Part shown: positions 45,476-58,705 of the stretch, in pieces
Position numbering within the stretch: the first letter of the stretch is position 1
Layout: every line of letters starts with the position of its first letter
Assembly: GCA_902729315.2 (NCBI GenBank)
Contig: LR746270.1
Location: 1,042,501 to 1,106,500 of the forward strand
DNA: 64,000 nt
Origin: Spirodela intermedia
Lineage: Eukaryota; Streptophyta; Magnoliopsida; Alismatales; Araceae
Direction of reading: 5' to 3'
Program-made: the position numbers and the translations under genes
Notes under the pieces: model-generated
Database searches by the model: none
Told to the model about the DNA's origin: nothing
The model's input: only the letters and a program-made list of their open reading frames with translations

Positions 45476-48400
45476 AAGAGAGAGAGAGAGAGAACATAAC
45501 CCCTAAGCCCTCTAATGAGCTCTGGTCCACTAAGCCCTCTAATGGGTTATATCTAACACTCTCTCTCAAGCTGGAGTGTATAGATCGAACATACTTAACT
45601 TGGATCTCAAGCAATCATATGACATACCAATGAGACTTTTGGTGAACATGTTAACAAATTGATCTAATGATGACACATGAGGTGTTGAAATAACTCACGT
45701 CAATACTTTGTCCAGATAAAATGACAGTCAATCTCAATATACTTGTAATCTTGTGAAAGACAATATTTTCAACAATAAAAATAGCCGCTTGATTATCACA
45801 ATACATACGCATAGGCATCGGAGTCATGATATCCAACTCTTGTAGAAATGAATGTAGCTATACCATCTCACGAGCAATAGTAACCATAGCTTGGTACTCA
45901 ATTTCCACACTAGAATAAGAGACAACCTTTTTCCCCCGAGAATGTCATATAATCAAATTACCTTCAACATATCTGTAATACCTTGTAGTTGATTTTTGAT
46001 CTCTTTTGTCCCCATTATATTTAGTATTATAATAAGCTTCAATACGAAGATGGTCATGGGACTTATAGATAAAACCTTTGCTAGGGGCACGCTTGACATA
46101 TGTGAGAATCTATAATGTCCCCCCTTAGTGTACCACTTGAGGTTCCTGCATAAATTGACTAAGAACACTAACAACTAGGTAATATTGGGGCGAGTAATTG
46201 TCAAATAGATCAGCTTCCTTAGTAAATGCCAATAGCAGTTGGCATTTGCCATCATAGGTGAGTCAATGTCCTAGAACTTGAGTTGTGCCTCCAAAGGTGA
46301 TGTAGTTGATTTACACCCAAATAATTGTCTATTGGAGAAGATCTAAGGTATACTTCCTTTGAGATAGTGCTAACTTACATGATTGGTAAGCAAATTCAAT
46401 CCCAAAAAAATAACACAGTGTCTACAAGTTAGACACATCACAAAGTGTATATGAAGATAAATTATAGTAGTAGAGATACTAGTCTCATTGTTACTGGTCA
46501 AGTGAATGTCATCCACATATATGACAAGTACCACAAAGCTCGCAGATGTGATCTTGCACATCATTGTCGGATTAATCTTATAGGGGGTAAAAGCCATAAG
46601 ATGTGAGAATACCATTGAACTTAACAAATCAGGCACAAGGACTCTATTTGAACCCATAGATAGCACGACGGAGAAGGCAAACCTAGGAAGTTTCCTCCTA
46701 AGCAATGTATCCTGAAGGTTACTCTAAAAAGACTTACTCCACTAGATCACTATATGAAAAGGTGTTGGAGATGTCGAACTGATGGAAAGATCAGTCGAGA
46801 TTGACCGCCAAAGATAAAAGAACTCAAATAGAGTTTATGTGGACAATTGGAGAGAATGTCTCAATGTAGTCAATGCATGAGCTTGAGTGAATCCTTTGGC
46901 TACTAGTTGGGCCTTGTGACGAGTCACAGTGTCATTTAGATGATACTTTAAGATAAAAATTTATTTTCACGTCACAATGTTGGCATCAGTAAAGTGTAGT
47001 ACTAAATCTTATATACCGCAATGCACCAAGGTGTGATATTCTAGATACATCACTGCTTTCCACTTAGGTACTTAAAGAGCTTCATGATACGTATTAGGTA
47101 GTGACTCAGAGGATATGGCAAGAGCAAATGTATAGTAGGTGGGAGAGAGACAATCATAAGATAAAAATTGGTCATAGGATGTTGGGTGCAAATATGGGTA
47201 CCCTTTTGCAAGGCAATGAAAAGGTGAAGGTCATCAAGAGGTGGGTCACTAGGTATAGGTGTGGAAGGCAATGACAGAATGAACTTTAGCATCAGATAAG
47301 AGGTGACTAGTGAAGTAGAATGGTTAGTTAGGGGCATGTATGGTGGAGGCTTAGAAATAAGCATCACGGGCATCAGTGAAGTCAAACAATCCTTAAAGAT
47401 GAATAGAGTAATAGGTGGCGTAGTAGAAGGTGCAATGATAGTAGAGATCTCTAGAGAGGGCAACAAAAAAGATAGAGTAGAAGTAAATCTCAGGGTGGAG
47501 ATGTAAATGTATGAAGAGGAGTAGCAGATGAAGAGAAGTATAGAACGTCTTCATGAAAGGCGACATCGGCGGAAGTAATATAGCACTGCATATTAGAGAA
47601 ATAAATATGATATTACTTCTACGTGTGGGAATAACCAATGAATATGCTTTTTAATATTCGAGGAGTAAGTTTAAATAACGATAGGGTATGATCTTGCACA
47701 AAAACAATGTATCCAAACACACGAGGTGGTAAGAAAAAGAGAGAATCATATGGTAAAAGACAAGTAAGAGAGATTGCACCACCCAAAGGAGATGAGGGAA
47801 GATGATTATGAAGATAAGTGACAATCATGATAATGTCAGATCATAGATAGTGGGGAACGTGCATCTCATAAAGTAGTGTGCAAGCAATGTCAAGTAGAAT
47901 GCGGTGTTTTTTTTCCGCAACATCATTTTGAAGAGAAGTGTAAGACATGTAGTTTGGTAGATGATTCCGTATTCAACACAAAAGTTTTGAAAGGTAATTT
48001 AGACAAGTTCTAAGGCTTTGGCAATCCAAATAATTTTTGGAGTGGTGGAATGTTGAGTAATAATTTTCTATGTAAACTGATAGATAGTGACAAGGACTTG
48101 CATGCAATCTTTGATGAAATATAATAAAGATGACCCGAAGAAAATGGAATACGGGAGAGACCCTAAACATCACAGTGAATGAGGTTGAATGCATAGGACG
48201 AGGGAATAAAATTATGAGCCAGATAAGTAGAACTATGATGTTTGCCCATTTAGCATGACTTGCACACAAATTCAGATAAAGATAATCATGGTAAAAATTA
48301 TTTAAATTTAGAAAAATAAGGATAGCCAAGTCTACGATGCCACAAAATAGAAGAAGAAATAGAAGAACTAAAAAATAGAACATGAGTCTCGAGGAAGGGG

Positions 48401-48900
48401 TATCTGACATAGGCTCATAGATCTCATGACCATTTTCACGCCCCATACTAATCTTACGACCGGTGCGAAGGTCTTGGAAGACATAGTGAAAATGGTAAAA
48501 AAACACGACATTATTAAGGGTACATGTGATGACAGTAATAAAAAGAAGATTAGTGAGAAAGCCATGAACATATAAAACATCATGTAGGGTAAGGGAGGGG
48601 GTAGGTTTAGTCAACTCATACTTTTTAATAGAGCATGAACAATCATCGACAATAGAGATGATGGATAAGCAGTGGTAATAGTAAGGGAGGAGAGAATAGA
48701 AGGGGTTCTGGTCATATGAGCTAAAGCCCCTGAGTCAATAACTCATGACGATTTAGAAGTAAGAAATGCGTATGTACCTAAAGTTTCGCTAGGGTAGCAG
48801 TGGACGTGGACACAAGATTACCTTCATCCCTCATATTTTGTCAGGGTGAAGTGTATCTAGATAAATGGCTCAGTTGGTGACCTAGATGAACTAGGTAGAG

Positions 48901-49179
48901 TCGGGCTCAAAGTAGTAGAGGAAAACATAGCCTAAGTCCATTCAAGCTTTCCAAACTCTTTCTAATACTTTTTCGAAATATGAATAGTCTTGTCACAATA
49001 AATGCAAGGCGGAAATATGTGCTTGCCCTTATGAGGGTGGTCGGGCTCAAAGTAGTAGAGGAAAACATAGCCTAAGTCCATTCAAGCTTTCCAAACTCTT
49101 TCTAATACTTTTTCGAAATATGAATAGTCTTGTCACAATAAATGCAAGGCGGAAATATGTGCTTGCCCTTATGAGGGTG
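48901..49179 (-). repeat. Near-perfect 140-bp tandem duplication in gag
   Basis: 48901-49039 and 49041-49179 are identical by eye over about 139 bases, at a spacing of 140. They cover the zinc-knuckle part of the retroelement gag. 140 is not a multiple of three, so the duplication itself shifts the frame. Confidence 0.93.
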
Positions 49180-50099
49180 TTCACCATGAGAAGTAGAAGG
49201 CTTGGAGCCATGACCCCCATTTTGACCATGAGTACTAGAGGCTACTAGGGTAGACGAATTTGACATGGGAGATGAAGGAGCTTTGATATTCATCCAAAGA
49301 GCTGAGGAGAATATAGATGCTATATCTAAAACTTAGGTACTAGAAATTATCTGACTATGAATCTGAAAAGCAATAGAAGGTCGAAAACCACTGAGATAAA
49401 CTTCAGTGATAAGTTCTTTACAATATTGTTCCAAGGTGTGTAGGTTAGTCGTGGGTGATTGATAGAGAAATCACTCTTGCAAAAGAGCTTAGAGACGACC
49501 AAAATGATCTTGAACAGACTGATCACCTTGTTTACAAACAAATATAAACTCAGAAATTTTCATTGTGTGACTAATGTTAGTCTTATTTGTGTACATAATC
49601 TTCAAGATACGTCATAATACACTTGCAAGCTTAATACATGAGAGAGGCTGAACAATAACTGAAAGAATACTCTAACATATACAAGAGCGAATAATAAAGT
49701 TAAGTTGAGTCTATGTATCATAAGTCAAAGTAGTCAGTTCAGATGAAAACTCTGTCAGATGATGTACATGATGTACCAAGTGATGGGCTATAAGAAAACC
49801 TTCAAAGCTTGTGGCCCATAAAATATAATTGTGACCATTGAAGGTATATAATAGGCAAGTAAGTTGGGCCCTGATAAAATGAGGTGCCATGAACAGTGCT
49901 TCTACCGGAGGAAGTATCAATGGTAGATCAATAAGAGCCGGTGGAGCAAAGGGTGGCGGTGAATCATCAAAGCCGTCAAGTGGCCTTGGACCGGGTGGGT
50001 CTTGGGGTCGTCTTGGACCGGCTCACCTGGTTCAGGCCGGTCTGAACCGGCCCGGCAGATATTGGTCGCGGGAGCCCGATTAGGGCGGCGGCCTTGAAA

Positions 50100-50450
50100 A
50101 AGGGGGAGAGGGGGGGGGGGTGGCGACGGTGGCCCTGAGAGGCGGCGACGGCTGTCCAAAGGGGTGGGGAGCGGCGGCCAGAAGGGGCGGCAGTGGTGGC
50201 ACGAATAGGCGGCAGCAGCGGCGGTGGCCCAAAGAAGAGAAAAAAAAGAGAGGATACCAAGGTAGTGGAGCGGCGACGGCGGCCCGAAGGGGCGGCAGCG
50301 GCGGCCCGAAGGGGCGGCAGCGGCGGCCCGAACAGGCGGTGACGGCGGCGGCAGCCCGAAGGGGCGGCGCGGCGGCGGCAGCCCGAAGGGGCGGCGCGGC
50401 GGCCAGAAGAGGCGGCCGTACAAAGGTAGAGGAGCGGCGACGGCGGCACG
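50100..50450 (-). repeat. GGC-rich minisatellite in retroelement leader
   Basis: Between the primer-binding site and gag, the sequence is made of repeats related to GCGGCGGCCCGAAGGGGCGGC, with several near-copies in tandem at about 50270-50410. Two minus-strand frames stay open across it because the repeat has few stops; they are not taken as genes. Confidence 0.8.
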
Positions 50451-50619
50451 AAGAACCCTAATTTTCTACGGTTAAAAAAATAAATAAATATTAGGCTCTG
50501 ATACCATGTGAACGGTAAAGCCAATCCATTAAAATAGAGATTACAAGTCTGTATTTATAGCGAGAGAGAGAGAGAGAGAGAGAACGTGACCTAAGCCCTC
50601 TAATGGGCTATATCTAACA

Positions 50620-53600
50620 ACCATAAATTCAAGGGGCAAGGGGAGTCCCCTGTGCAGAGAGCACAGTGGGTACTAAAGGCTCTGCGATTGTAATGCAGAA
50701 GTAGTCGGACAACATTCACATGCTATGAGTGGTGTGGAGGAATGATCAATCTCAAAGTTGGAGATTCTTGGGATGTGTGTAGATTGATCATCCTAGATCT
50801 ATCGTGGTTACATGGATATAAGTTTGCGGTGAGTTAGCGGAAGGTCAAGAGGAACACCAACCACATAGCAAAACCTGAACTAAGGGAAATTATTTTTTTG
50901 TCCCTTGGTAGTTACCCTAACCCTACGTCATAAATAATTTGAGACCCATCATTTTATCTGGGATAAATGTAGAGAGAATGACCACTTGAACTTTTTTTAG
51001 GCTCTGCCCAAGAAGGAAGGATGCTCCTATCCTCAACACTAATCTTTCATCGTTTAAATATAAACAAGATGGAATAAGTTTAGATATTGAACATGATTCT
51101 TTTGAAGGCTCGATCATGGGATGAAGGCTCATGCTTATTTGATGCAGGTTTGATGTTTCATTTACTAAATAAATTTAGATTGTCACAATGTAAATTGTGT
51201 TAGATTATTAATTTAAAAATATTTTGATGATGATAAATTGATTGAATTTTTCTGCTCATTTAGTGCACACTAAATACACATGAATATTATTTCAAACATG
51301 AGTATGAAATTAATTAAAAATATATTCATAAATAATAAAAATTATTAATGATAAATTAATGTGATTCAAGAAACCTATTTAATGATAAATATCCAAATGT
51401 ACTTTTGAATTATGTAACGTTTGGTGAATTTATCTCTCAAAATTATGATTTTTTTATTATTGTGGAAAAACTAATATTTATAGAAACTATCACTAACGAA
51501 AAGTAGTGAGCCAATGCATCATATTTAATGACGATTCTTGAAGTAAAATATTAATATAAAAAAGATATATAGTACGCTAGATATTTATGCTGTCAAATCA
51601 TTACTTTTGATTATTATTGGATATGGAATTTATTTCTTGAATTCAAACTGTTGAAAATTAACTACTCGGATGAATATTAATTGAAAAATAATTTAAAAAT
51701 ATCATAAGTCACTAAAATCCTGATCCAATGAGTATTTATTATTTATGATTTATTTGAAGCGACCTGAATTAAATATAATATATTTTATTACTTTATTTCA
51801 AGATATATTTACAATCACGCTTTAACAATAATGGATTCTTAGTAGATACACAAGAACTGATAGTTCAATGACCACATTTATTGGTTTAACTTTAAAGGAT
51901 ATCTAAACTATTAAAGGATGTGTCATAATGATTTTCTACTACTCAAATTCATTCCTATTTTTTGAAATAATAACAAAAATTTAAATGTTGAAAAATAGGG
52001 AAATAAATTGCATCCAGCTTTAATTCATTTGTCTTCTTGAATTTTTTTGACCCTAACTTAATTGACATTGTCTTTTGAAAACATCATTTGTGATCTCACT
52101 CTTTATTTCTTGTGGCATAAACTTTTAACTAAATTTTATCTAAATCACTTAAGGGGTTTGCACTCTACAACCAATTTTCACCCACTTAGCCATAAATCTA
52201 AAAGAAAATTTATGCTGAAATTCTAAGGGTGTTGAGTTTAAGAATTAATAGTTGTCTCTAAATTTTGTTTTAGGGGAACCAAAGGACGGTGTTTTATTAG
52301 AGGGTGGATGTAAGTGAGGGATCAAACTATTAATCTCTTGTGTTTTGAAGCTCTAAATCTAGGAGATCTAGAGAAGCAAAGTATTAAAAGAAGATATCAA
52401 TAAATATTATAATAATTGACCAAGAGTCAAATCAGAATGAGATTAATTCAGCTCCCCCTTCTTGACCTTATTATAACCTTAAATCTAATAATTTGATTTG
52501 ATTGCTTTTAGCTGACCTAGTGCAGCCGCTTGGATCTCCCTTTTGTCTCTCCTTTCCTCTCTTGTGCTTGATTGAAGGGACATGGCATGGATGAATCTCC
52601 TCTCTTCCTCATGCCCCTCTTTCCTTCTCTCAAAATCAGGTATAAGAAAATGAGAGATTAGGGTTTTTGGAACAAGATGATCACATATTCATATATATGT
52701 TTAATATTTAATGGGCTGAGGAATGGGCCATATATGAAACAAACGGACTGGTCCATTTTGTCTGAATATCAGATCCATGCTGGTACAACAAATATATTCT
52801 TCTACACAACTACTTGACCATCCATAAATTTTGGATACATATATAATGTAAAGATCCATTTTTCCGATTATAAATGATCCTTAATCTTTTTATATAAGAT
52901 CCGGACTAGATCTGATGGCTTAAATTTAGGCCCAATATATGATATATTTCATATTTGATTCAGGCACAATAACAAATCACTATGAAATAAATTCAAGACC
53001 AATTTCAGGAATATTTTACAATATTATCAAGTAAATAGTTATCAAATCTTGACGATTGAATTTCCACATGCTCTTATCCTCACCTAGAAAAACTCAAGAT
53101 CTTCATAAGAAGGGTAATGCCTGAATTAACCTTCATGGATTATGATAATCTTCATAACACTTTAAACTTCTAAATCATCATTCATGAGAGTTATTTTAGG
53201 GCAGGATACACAAGATGTTATTAGTTCAAAGCCATACAAGATGTAGCCATACTATGAAACAAATAATTTACAGATTTAGGGAATAAAGTTAAGTCAAACG
53301 GGTCTCACATGTTTTATCTAAATAAACAGTAGGTAGTATAGTTGGTCCTAAGGTAGGATTAGTTTGTGTGTTGGGGTCCACTTTTTGTGTTGAGGGAATA
53401 TGATGGGAGTTCTATTAGCCCAACAAGGGGAGTAGAGAGAGGATCAAAACTCAGTAAACTTGAGCTTAATATATAAGACACAAATAACTTAAACCAAGTG
53501 CATGGGCAGCTTTTACTTGGCTCCATGGAGGTGGTGTTGTAACCAAGGAATGATCAACAAAAACTGCATGAACAAGCAACATGCATGTGTGGACTGTCAC

Positions 53601-56140
53601 ATGAGCAAGCGCATGCACAAATGGGGGAGGTAGAGAGATGTGAAGAGAGAGAACGGTTAGAAACGATGAGAAAGAAGGGGAGCAAATCAACAGTGGATAC
53701 AAAGGAGGAATATTCAAGACATGAGAAGACCTAGGAGAAGAGGGCAGTGAGGTGTGAGCCTTTTTGCCAAAGCTCTCCCTTGGAAACCTTCTGGCATTCT
53801 CACACCTTGAAAAAAGTCTCTTCAATCTATTTCTTTATTAGTGTTTTGAAAATGGGATTACATGCCTTTAAACAGCGTCATCATGGAATAACTATGAAGC
53901 TCAATCACATTATAGGCGTACTTTAAGGGTATTATCAAAGTCATACTATGATTGCTTGATTAGAAAAAGACCTAAAAATTTATATATAAATTTAAGGTGG
54001 TTTTAAGAAACCCCAAGGAGCACAACTTCTCTAACTTGCAAGGTTGTCAAGATGGTCTTCCATCGAAGTTGTCGATCCCTGATGACGCTGGTTGAATCGA
54101 GTCTCGTATCCTCAGCAGTCTTTTCTAGAAAATTAAATATTAAGTAAAACCTGCTAGATCGATAAACCTAAAGAGACAAGATTTCAGCAGGTTTTGGGGA
54201 CCAAGAGCTAAATTGACAAACAGAGTAAGGTATGGATACTTAAAGCATTTTTCGTGGAGAGAAAATATAGGCTAAGGGTCTGTCTACCCAGAGAAGGTTT
54301 GGCTGCATGGGCGAAGGTCTTCAGTCAAGGTCCATTTTTCCCTCTCTGGTGGGTTACGGCGGGGCGTCCGCTGTCAAGAGGTGCGGCCAACTCTGCCTTG
54401 AGGCGCGGTGTTGGCACGGTGCCCCCATGAAGGTCACCTTCCCGGAATCCCCCACAGTGCCAAGCGCAAAATCCTCACCAGTTTTCAGCGCGCAGACGAG
54501 CCGCCACTCGCTCCACTTCGCCGCCCACAGCCCCGGCTATGCCATGCGCGGACGCGGCAGGCAGTTGACTCACGCACAGCGCAGCACTGTGTAAGAATCC
54601 ACTGCGGGCCAGTTACCCAAAGTCCACTCCGCAGACAATGAATGGAGTTGACAAGTCTGCAGCAGCCGCAGTATTGACGATTAGACTTGCCGTGCTCTCC
54701 GCCGGCGTAAGTATCTTTCGCTCTATGAAAAACCAGAATGGGAAGAGGGATGGTGGGACCGGCATGGGAGACACTGGATGAGGAAGAGTACTTTGCTAGC
54801 CCTTACTCTTATGATTTCTGTCTGACTCGTTTTCGTCTTCGATCGGATAGTTTTTTTCTGGGTTCAGTTCTTTCCGTTCAAATATGACAGCAATGTCGCC
54901 GTGACTTCTCTCATTCGCAGACCATTCAAAGCTCTCATTGATGACGCCAAGGCGGTGTGATGCCTACCATTAAGAGTCGGCAGACCTCCCGAGGCGTTCT
55001 GGGTCCCCGGATAGCCTCGGCCCTGGTCACCGCCCTAACTCCGGTGGCCCCACTCGGCCCTCAGTCAACGTCGCCTCCCCCCCCCCCCTACGCACACTAC
55101 TTCTCTGTACGGCCCAAAAGTCAAAATCGCGATCTCTATCCTTCTCCCCGTCACTCCTTACGCCAGCTAATCCCCCAGGCGGCAGAAGAAACCATGGCCA
55201 CAGGTGAGTCGTCAAGGACGGTGCATCCTTGTTACTAGACGATGAAATCACCGGTCAGCGAGGAAGAGGACCCCGAGTTTCACCGCGGTGGATCAGGAAG
55301 GACGGAGCGATCGATCTCTGGCTCATTTTCCAGCTTTCCTTCTTCCATCTGGGAATCTCCAGACAACAACTCCTACGCTGAGCGATCGAGGAACACAGTA
55401 TATATATGTATATATATATTGGATTCTTGGATTTACACGACGCTACGACAGGAAGCACATTAAATGGGTCGTCGGAGAGGGCTGCCTTCGGCATCAACCC
55501 TGATGTGGACCTGCGACCAAGAACTCCCCACACAGACGCGGTCACGTAAGGTTGAACACTGCTACAAAGAAGGCTTAATCATTCACACCGTTTTTGGATG
55601 AGCTCAGATTTTTTATAAAAATCTAAGCTCACATTCCAACTCTGGGCATGTGAGTGATGATAGAAAATCTATCACTTAGCTTCACTCAACCTACTGTTAT
55701 AATTTTTATTAATAAGCTTCGTTAGGACGTTGACTCTCTGCACGGGGTAGAGGGCCATCGTTGATCAGATTTGTAGATTCCGCTATGGTTGACTACAACT
55801 GGCCTCATGACGCGTCATTTAGTCAGATGGATTCCATGTGAATGCTAATTTAAAATTAAGATGATTTTATTTTAAAATTTTCGTTACGTTATCTACTGGT
55901 AGTTTGGATGCGTGATTTCAATATCCTTCACGACACGTGACAGCCAATTAGTGGCCTATACTAATCGTCGTTAGATCAAGAAGATCACTCCGAGGCGACT
56001 TCCGTCACGGCGATGAGAACATGTTGGGGAGTTTTGCAGAATTTCGTACCGCCGTGTCAGGCGGAAGCAGGGGTAGATGGAAGTTGAATTGGGAGGTTCG
56101 GCTGGACCCCATTCTCACAAGTGTTGACTTTTAAGTACAA
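50620..56140. other. Gene-poor AT-rich region
   Basis: 50640-54240 is AT-rich with no coding signal. 54300-55560 is more GC-rich; an ATG at 55194 followed by a donor-like GTGAGT and an open frame at 55242-55463 (MKSPVSEEEDPEF) were inspected without recognising a family. 55560-56140 looks like ordinary promoter sequence of the phosphate transporter. Confidence 0.35.
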
Positions 56141-56146
56141 CACAGC

Positions 56147-56154
56147 GAATATTC
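56147..56154 (+). promoter_or_regulatory. P1BS-like element (GAATATTC)
   Basis: Matches GNATATNC, the PHR1 binding site, and lies about 240 bp before the probable 5' UTR donor of the first phosphate transporter. Its placement is typical of PHT1 promoters; binding is inferred. Confidence 0.6.
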
Positions 56155-56385
56155 CTTCATTTGATACCCATCCGAGGCCCACCGCCTTGCCCCCTCTCCC
56201 TCCCATAAGTGTTCCTGCTTCTCCTCTTCATGCAGCCAGTTCTCTCCCTTCCATTCCATTATCCTCTACTTCCTCCCACCCTCTCTCTCTCTCTCTCTCC
56301 CTCTATCTATCTGTCTATCTCTCTCTTCCCTCCCATCCTCTGCCGCTCTTCCTGTTTGACTGGACGTTCTTCGCGGTTGGACAAG

Positions 56386-57054
56386 GTAAGTTTCCGGAGT
56401 GAGCTGTGGATAATTCTCTCTCTCTCTCTCTTCTCAGCCTGGCTGTAGAAAGATCATGCGTTTGACGACTTGAACGCGGTCAGTACAGGGTAGTTGGGCA
56501 AGGTCGTGGTCGTGCATGTGACGCCCTCTAGTTAATTTTTCCAATCCATGGGGGATCTTTCTTTTTTCTGTAGCATTACATAGCCGATCGCGTTACTCGT
56601 TGCTCCATCTCGGCTAATTTAACGGAATAATTGGAATGAGAGAGATGCCTAAAAAAGGAGTCTTCCGTTTGGATAGTGATGCATCCCTCTGTCTCTCTCC
56701 TCCGGTAGGGCCTTCAAGGTTTTCGTGGAAGATCAGTCTACAGTTTAGGCAAATGTCGTGTCGTCTTACTCTCTCACGTTCCTGGGGCCCTGATTCCGGG
56801 AACTTTGGTGATTCAGTCACGATAATCCTTCAACAATCGGTCAACGACTGATAAAGATTTTGTGCGTATTTTCCTGTGCATCAATTTAAAGTTAATATAT
56901 TTCTTTTTTGTGCTTTCTGGCTTTTTTAATTTCCTCAGAGAAATCCTGGAATCCTCTTCTTCCACCCTCTGAGAAATCCCTCTGGTTTCTTCCCCGTAAT
57001 CCAATTTAATGTGTACTCCGTCCTCTAAGATTCTGTGGATTCTTTACTTTGTAG
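56386..57054 (+). other. Probable 5' UTR intron of the first PHT1 gene
   Basis: A strong donor (ACAAG then GTAAGT at 56386) and acceptor (TTACTTTGTAG ending 57054) enclose 669 bp. The acceptor is 31 bases before the transporter ATG. Leader introns are common in PHT1 genes. Confidence 0.65.
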
Positions 57055-57085
57055 GATCTGAAGGAGATTGAAAGGGGGTTAGACC

Positions 57086-58705
57086 ATGGCAAGAGATCAG
57101 CTTCAGGTCCTCACCGCCCTAGATGTCGCCAAGACGCAGTTGTATCACTTCACGGCGATCGTGATCGCCGGCATGGGGTTCTTTACCGACGCCTACGACC
57201 TCTTCTGCATCTCCCTCGTCACGAAGCTCCTCGGCCGCATATACTACTTCAAAAACGACCCTGAGAGGCCAGGGTCACTCCCCCCTAACGTGGCCGCCGC
57301 CGTCAACGGCGTCGCCTTCTGCGGGACCCTCTCGGGCCAGCTCTTCTTCGGGTGGCTCGGAGACAAGATGGGAAGGAAGAAGGTGTACGGGATGACGCTA
57401 ATGTTGATGGTGATCTGTTCTATCGCCTCCGGTCTCTCCTTTGGCCACAGCGCCACCGGCACCATGGCTACCCTCTGCTTCTTCCGCTTCTGGCTCGGCT
57501 TCGGCATAGGCGGGGACTACCCGCTCTCCGCCACCATCATGTCCGAGTACGCCAACAAGAAGACCCGAGGCGCCTTCATCGCCGCTGTCTTTGCCATGCA
57601 GGGATTTGGGATCCTCGCGGGTGGGATGGTCGCCATAATTGTTTCCGTCGCCTTCAAGAACAAATACGACGTGCCGGCTTACAAGGACGATCCATTGGGC
57701 TCCACCGTGCCGGAGGCGGACTACGTGTGGAGGATCATCCTCATGTTTGGCGCCATCCCGGCCGCTCTCACCTACTACTGGCGGATGAAAATGCCAGAGA
57801 CCGCCCGCTACACGGCGTTGGTGGCCAATAATGCCAAGCAGGCCGCGGCTGACATGTCCAAGGTTCTGCAAGTGGAGATCGAAGAAGAGAAGGAAAAGGT
57901 GGAGGAGATAGTCTCGGACCCGTCCAATAAGTTTGGGTTATTCACCAGGGAATTCGCCCGCAGGCACGGGACCCACCTGCTTGGCACCACCACCACGTGG
58001 TTCCTCCTCGACATCGCCTTCTACAGCCAGAACCTCTTCCAGAAGGACATCTTCAGCGCCATCGGCTGGATCCCCAAGGCCAAAACCATGAACGCCATCG
58101 AGGAAGTTTTCAAGATCGCGAGGGCGCAGACCCTGATCGCCCTCTGTGGCACAGTGCCGGGCTATTGGTTTACCGTTGGCCTCATCGACGTCGTGGGCCG
58201 GTTCGCCATCCAGCTCATGGGGTTCTTCTTCATGACGGTCTTCATGCTGGCTCTGGCGATCCCCTACAACCACTGGACCAGGCCCGACAACCGCATCGGG
58301 TTCGTCGTGATGTACGGGCTGACCTTCTTCTTCGCCAACTTCGGCCCTAACAGCACCACCTTCATCGTGCCGGCAGAGATCTTCCCCGCGCGGCTACGCT
58401 CCACCTGCCACGGCATCTCCGCGGCCGCCGGCAAGGCGGGTGCCATCATCGGCTCCTTCGGGTTCCTCTACGCGGCGCAGAGCAAGGACAAGACGAAGAC
58501 GGACCCGGGATACCCTGCCGGCATCGGAGTCAGGAACTCCCTCTTCGTGCTCGCGGTCTGCAACATTCTCGGTTTCATCTTCACCTTCCTGGTGCCGGAG
58601 TCAAACGGGAAATCTCTCGAGGAGATGTCCGGGGAGAACGAACAAGAGGAGTCGGAGGCGGCCAATGCAGAGGCCGCCTATACCAACAGAACCATTCCAG
58701 TCTAG
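57086..58705 (+). CDS. PHT1-like: PHT1 high-affinity phosphate transporter
   Basis: Intronless, 539 residues, the usual PHT1 length. It starts [54 protein letters not shown] and carries the PHT1 signature [13 protein letters not shown]. The twelve hydrophobic segments of the major facilitator superfamily are split by a charged central loop (about 255-290, [19 protein letters not shown]). The C-terminal end is hydrophilic and Glu-rich ([19 protein letters not shown]). PHT1 proteins are plasma-membrane H+/phosphate symporters for uptake from soil or transfer between tissues. A P1BS-like site and a leader intron lie upstream, suggesting control by PHR-type factors under phosphate starvation. It faces a close paralogue at 60409-62004. 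Whether it is a root, mycorrhizal or general form cannot be decided from sequence alone. Confidence 0.96.
   Translation: MARDQLQVLTALDVAKTQLYHFTAIVIAGMGFFTDAYDLFCISLVTKLLGRIYYFKNDPERPGSLPPNVAAAVNGVAFCGTLSGQLFFGWLGDKMGRKKVYGMTLMLMVICSIASGLSFGHSATGTMATLCFFRFWLGFGIGGDYPLSATIMSEYANKKTRGAFIAAVFAMQGFGILAGGMVAIIVSVAFKNKYDVPAYKDDPLGSTVPEADYVWRIILMFGAIPAALTYYWRMKMPETARYTALVANNAKQAAADMSKVLQVEIEEEKEKVEEIVSDPSNKFGLFTREFARRHGTHLLGTTTTWFLLDIAFYSQNLFQKDIFSAIGWIPKAKTMNAIEEVFKIARAQTLIALCGTVPGYWFTVGLIDVVGRFAIQLMGFFFMTVFMLALAIPYNHWTRPDNRIGFVVMYGLTFFFANFGPNSTTFIVPAEIFPARLRSTCHGISAAAGKAGAIIGSFGFLYAAQSKDKTKTDPGYPAGIGVRNSLFVLAVCNILGFIFTFLVPESNGKSLEEMSGENEQEESEAANAEAAYTNRTIPV

Larger units (their letters stand above)
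45476..50619 (-). mobile_element. Decayed Ty1/copia LTR retrotransposon
   Basis: The element reads on the minus strand. Its 5' LTR is 50619-50507 (113 bp), starting TGTTAGATATAGCCC and ending TTCACA, with CTATAAATA inside. Directly after it is a primer-binding site TGGTATCAGAGCC (50506-50494), complementary to initiator tRNA-Met. The 3' LTR (about 45558 down to 45476) starts TGTTAGATATAACCC after a purine-rich GCTTGAGAGAGAG tract, but breaks off in GA/TA repeats. Copia remnants follow in order: gag (FNGHNYILWATSFEGFL), a degenerate zinc knuckle (CIYCDKTIH), pre-integrase (LYVHGFLTNLLFITVITCTLN), integrase, reverse transcriptase with VIYVDDIHLTS (about 46500) and RNase H with YCDNQAAIFIVEN (about 45800). 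Many stops and frameshifts make it non-autonomous. Confidence 0.9.

Noticed and set aside
49917-50524. Two overlapping Pro/Arg/Ala-rich frames of 168 and 182 residues on the minus strand
   Set aside because: They arise from the GGC-type minisatellite in the retroelement leader, and the longer one even crosses the primer-binding site.
54307-55463. Short GC-rich frames including MKSPVSEEEDPEF...
   Set aside because: No known family, no consistent exon chain, and the possible intron between 55203 and 55239 would be too short.
57244-58350. Several frames opposite or shifted against the PHT1 gene
   Set aside because: Alternate-frame shadows of a GC-rich coding region; they show no independent motif.
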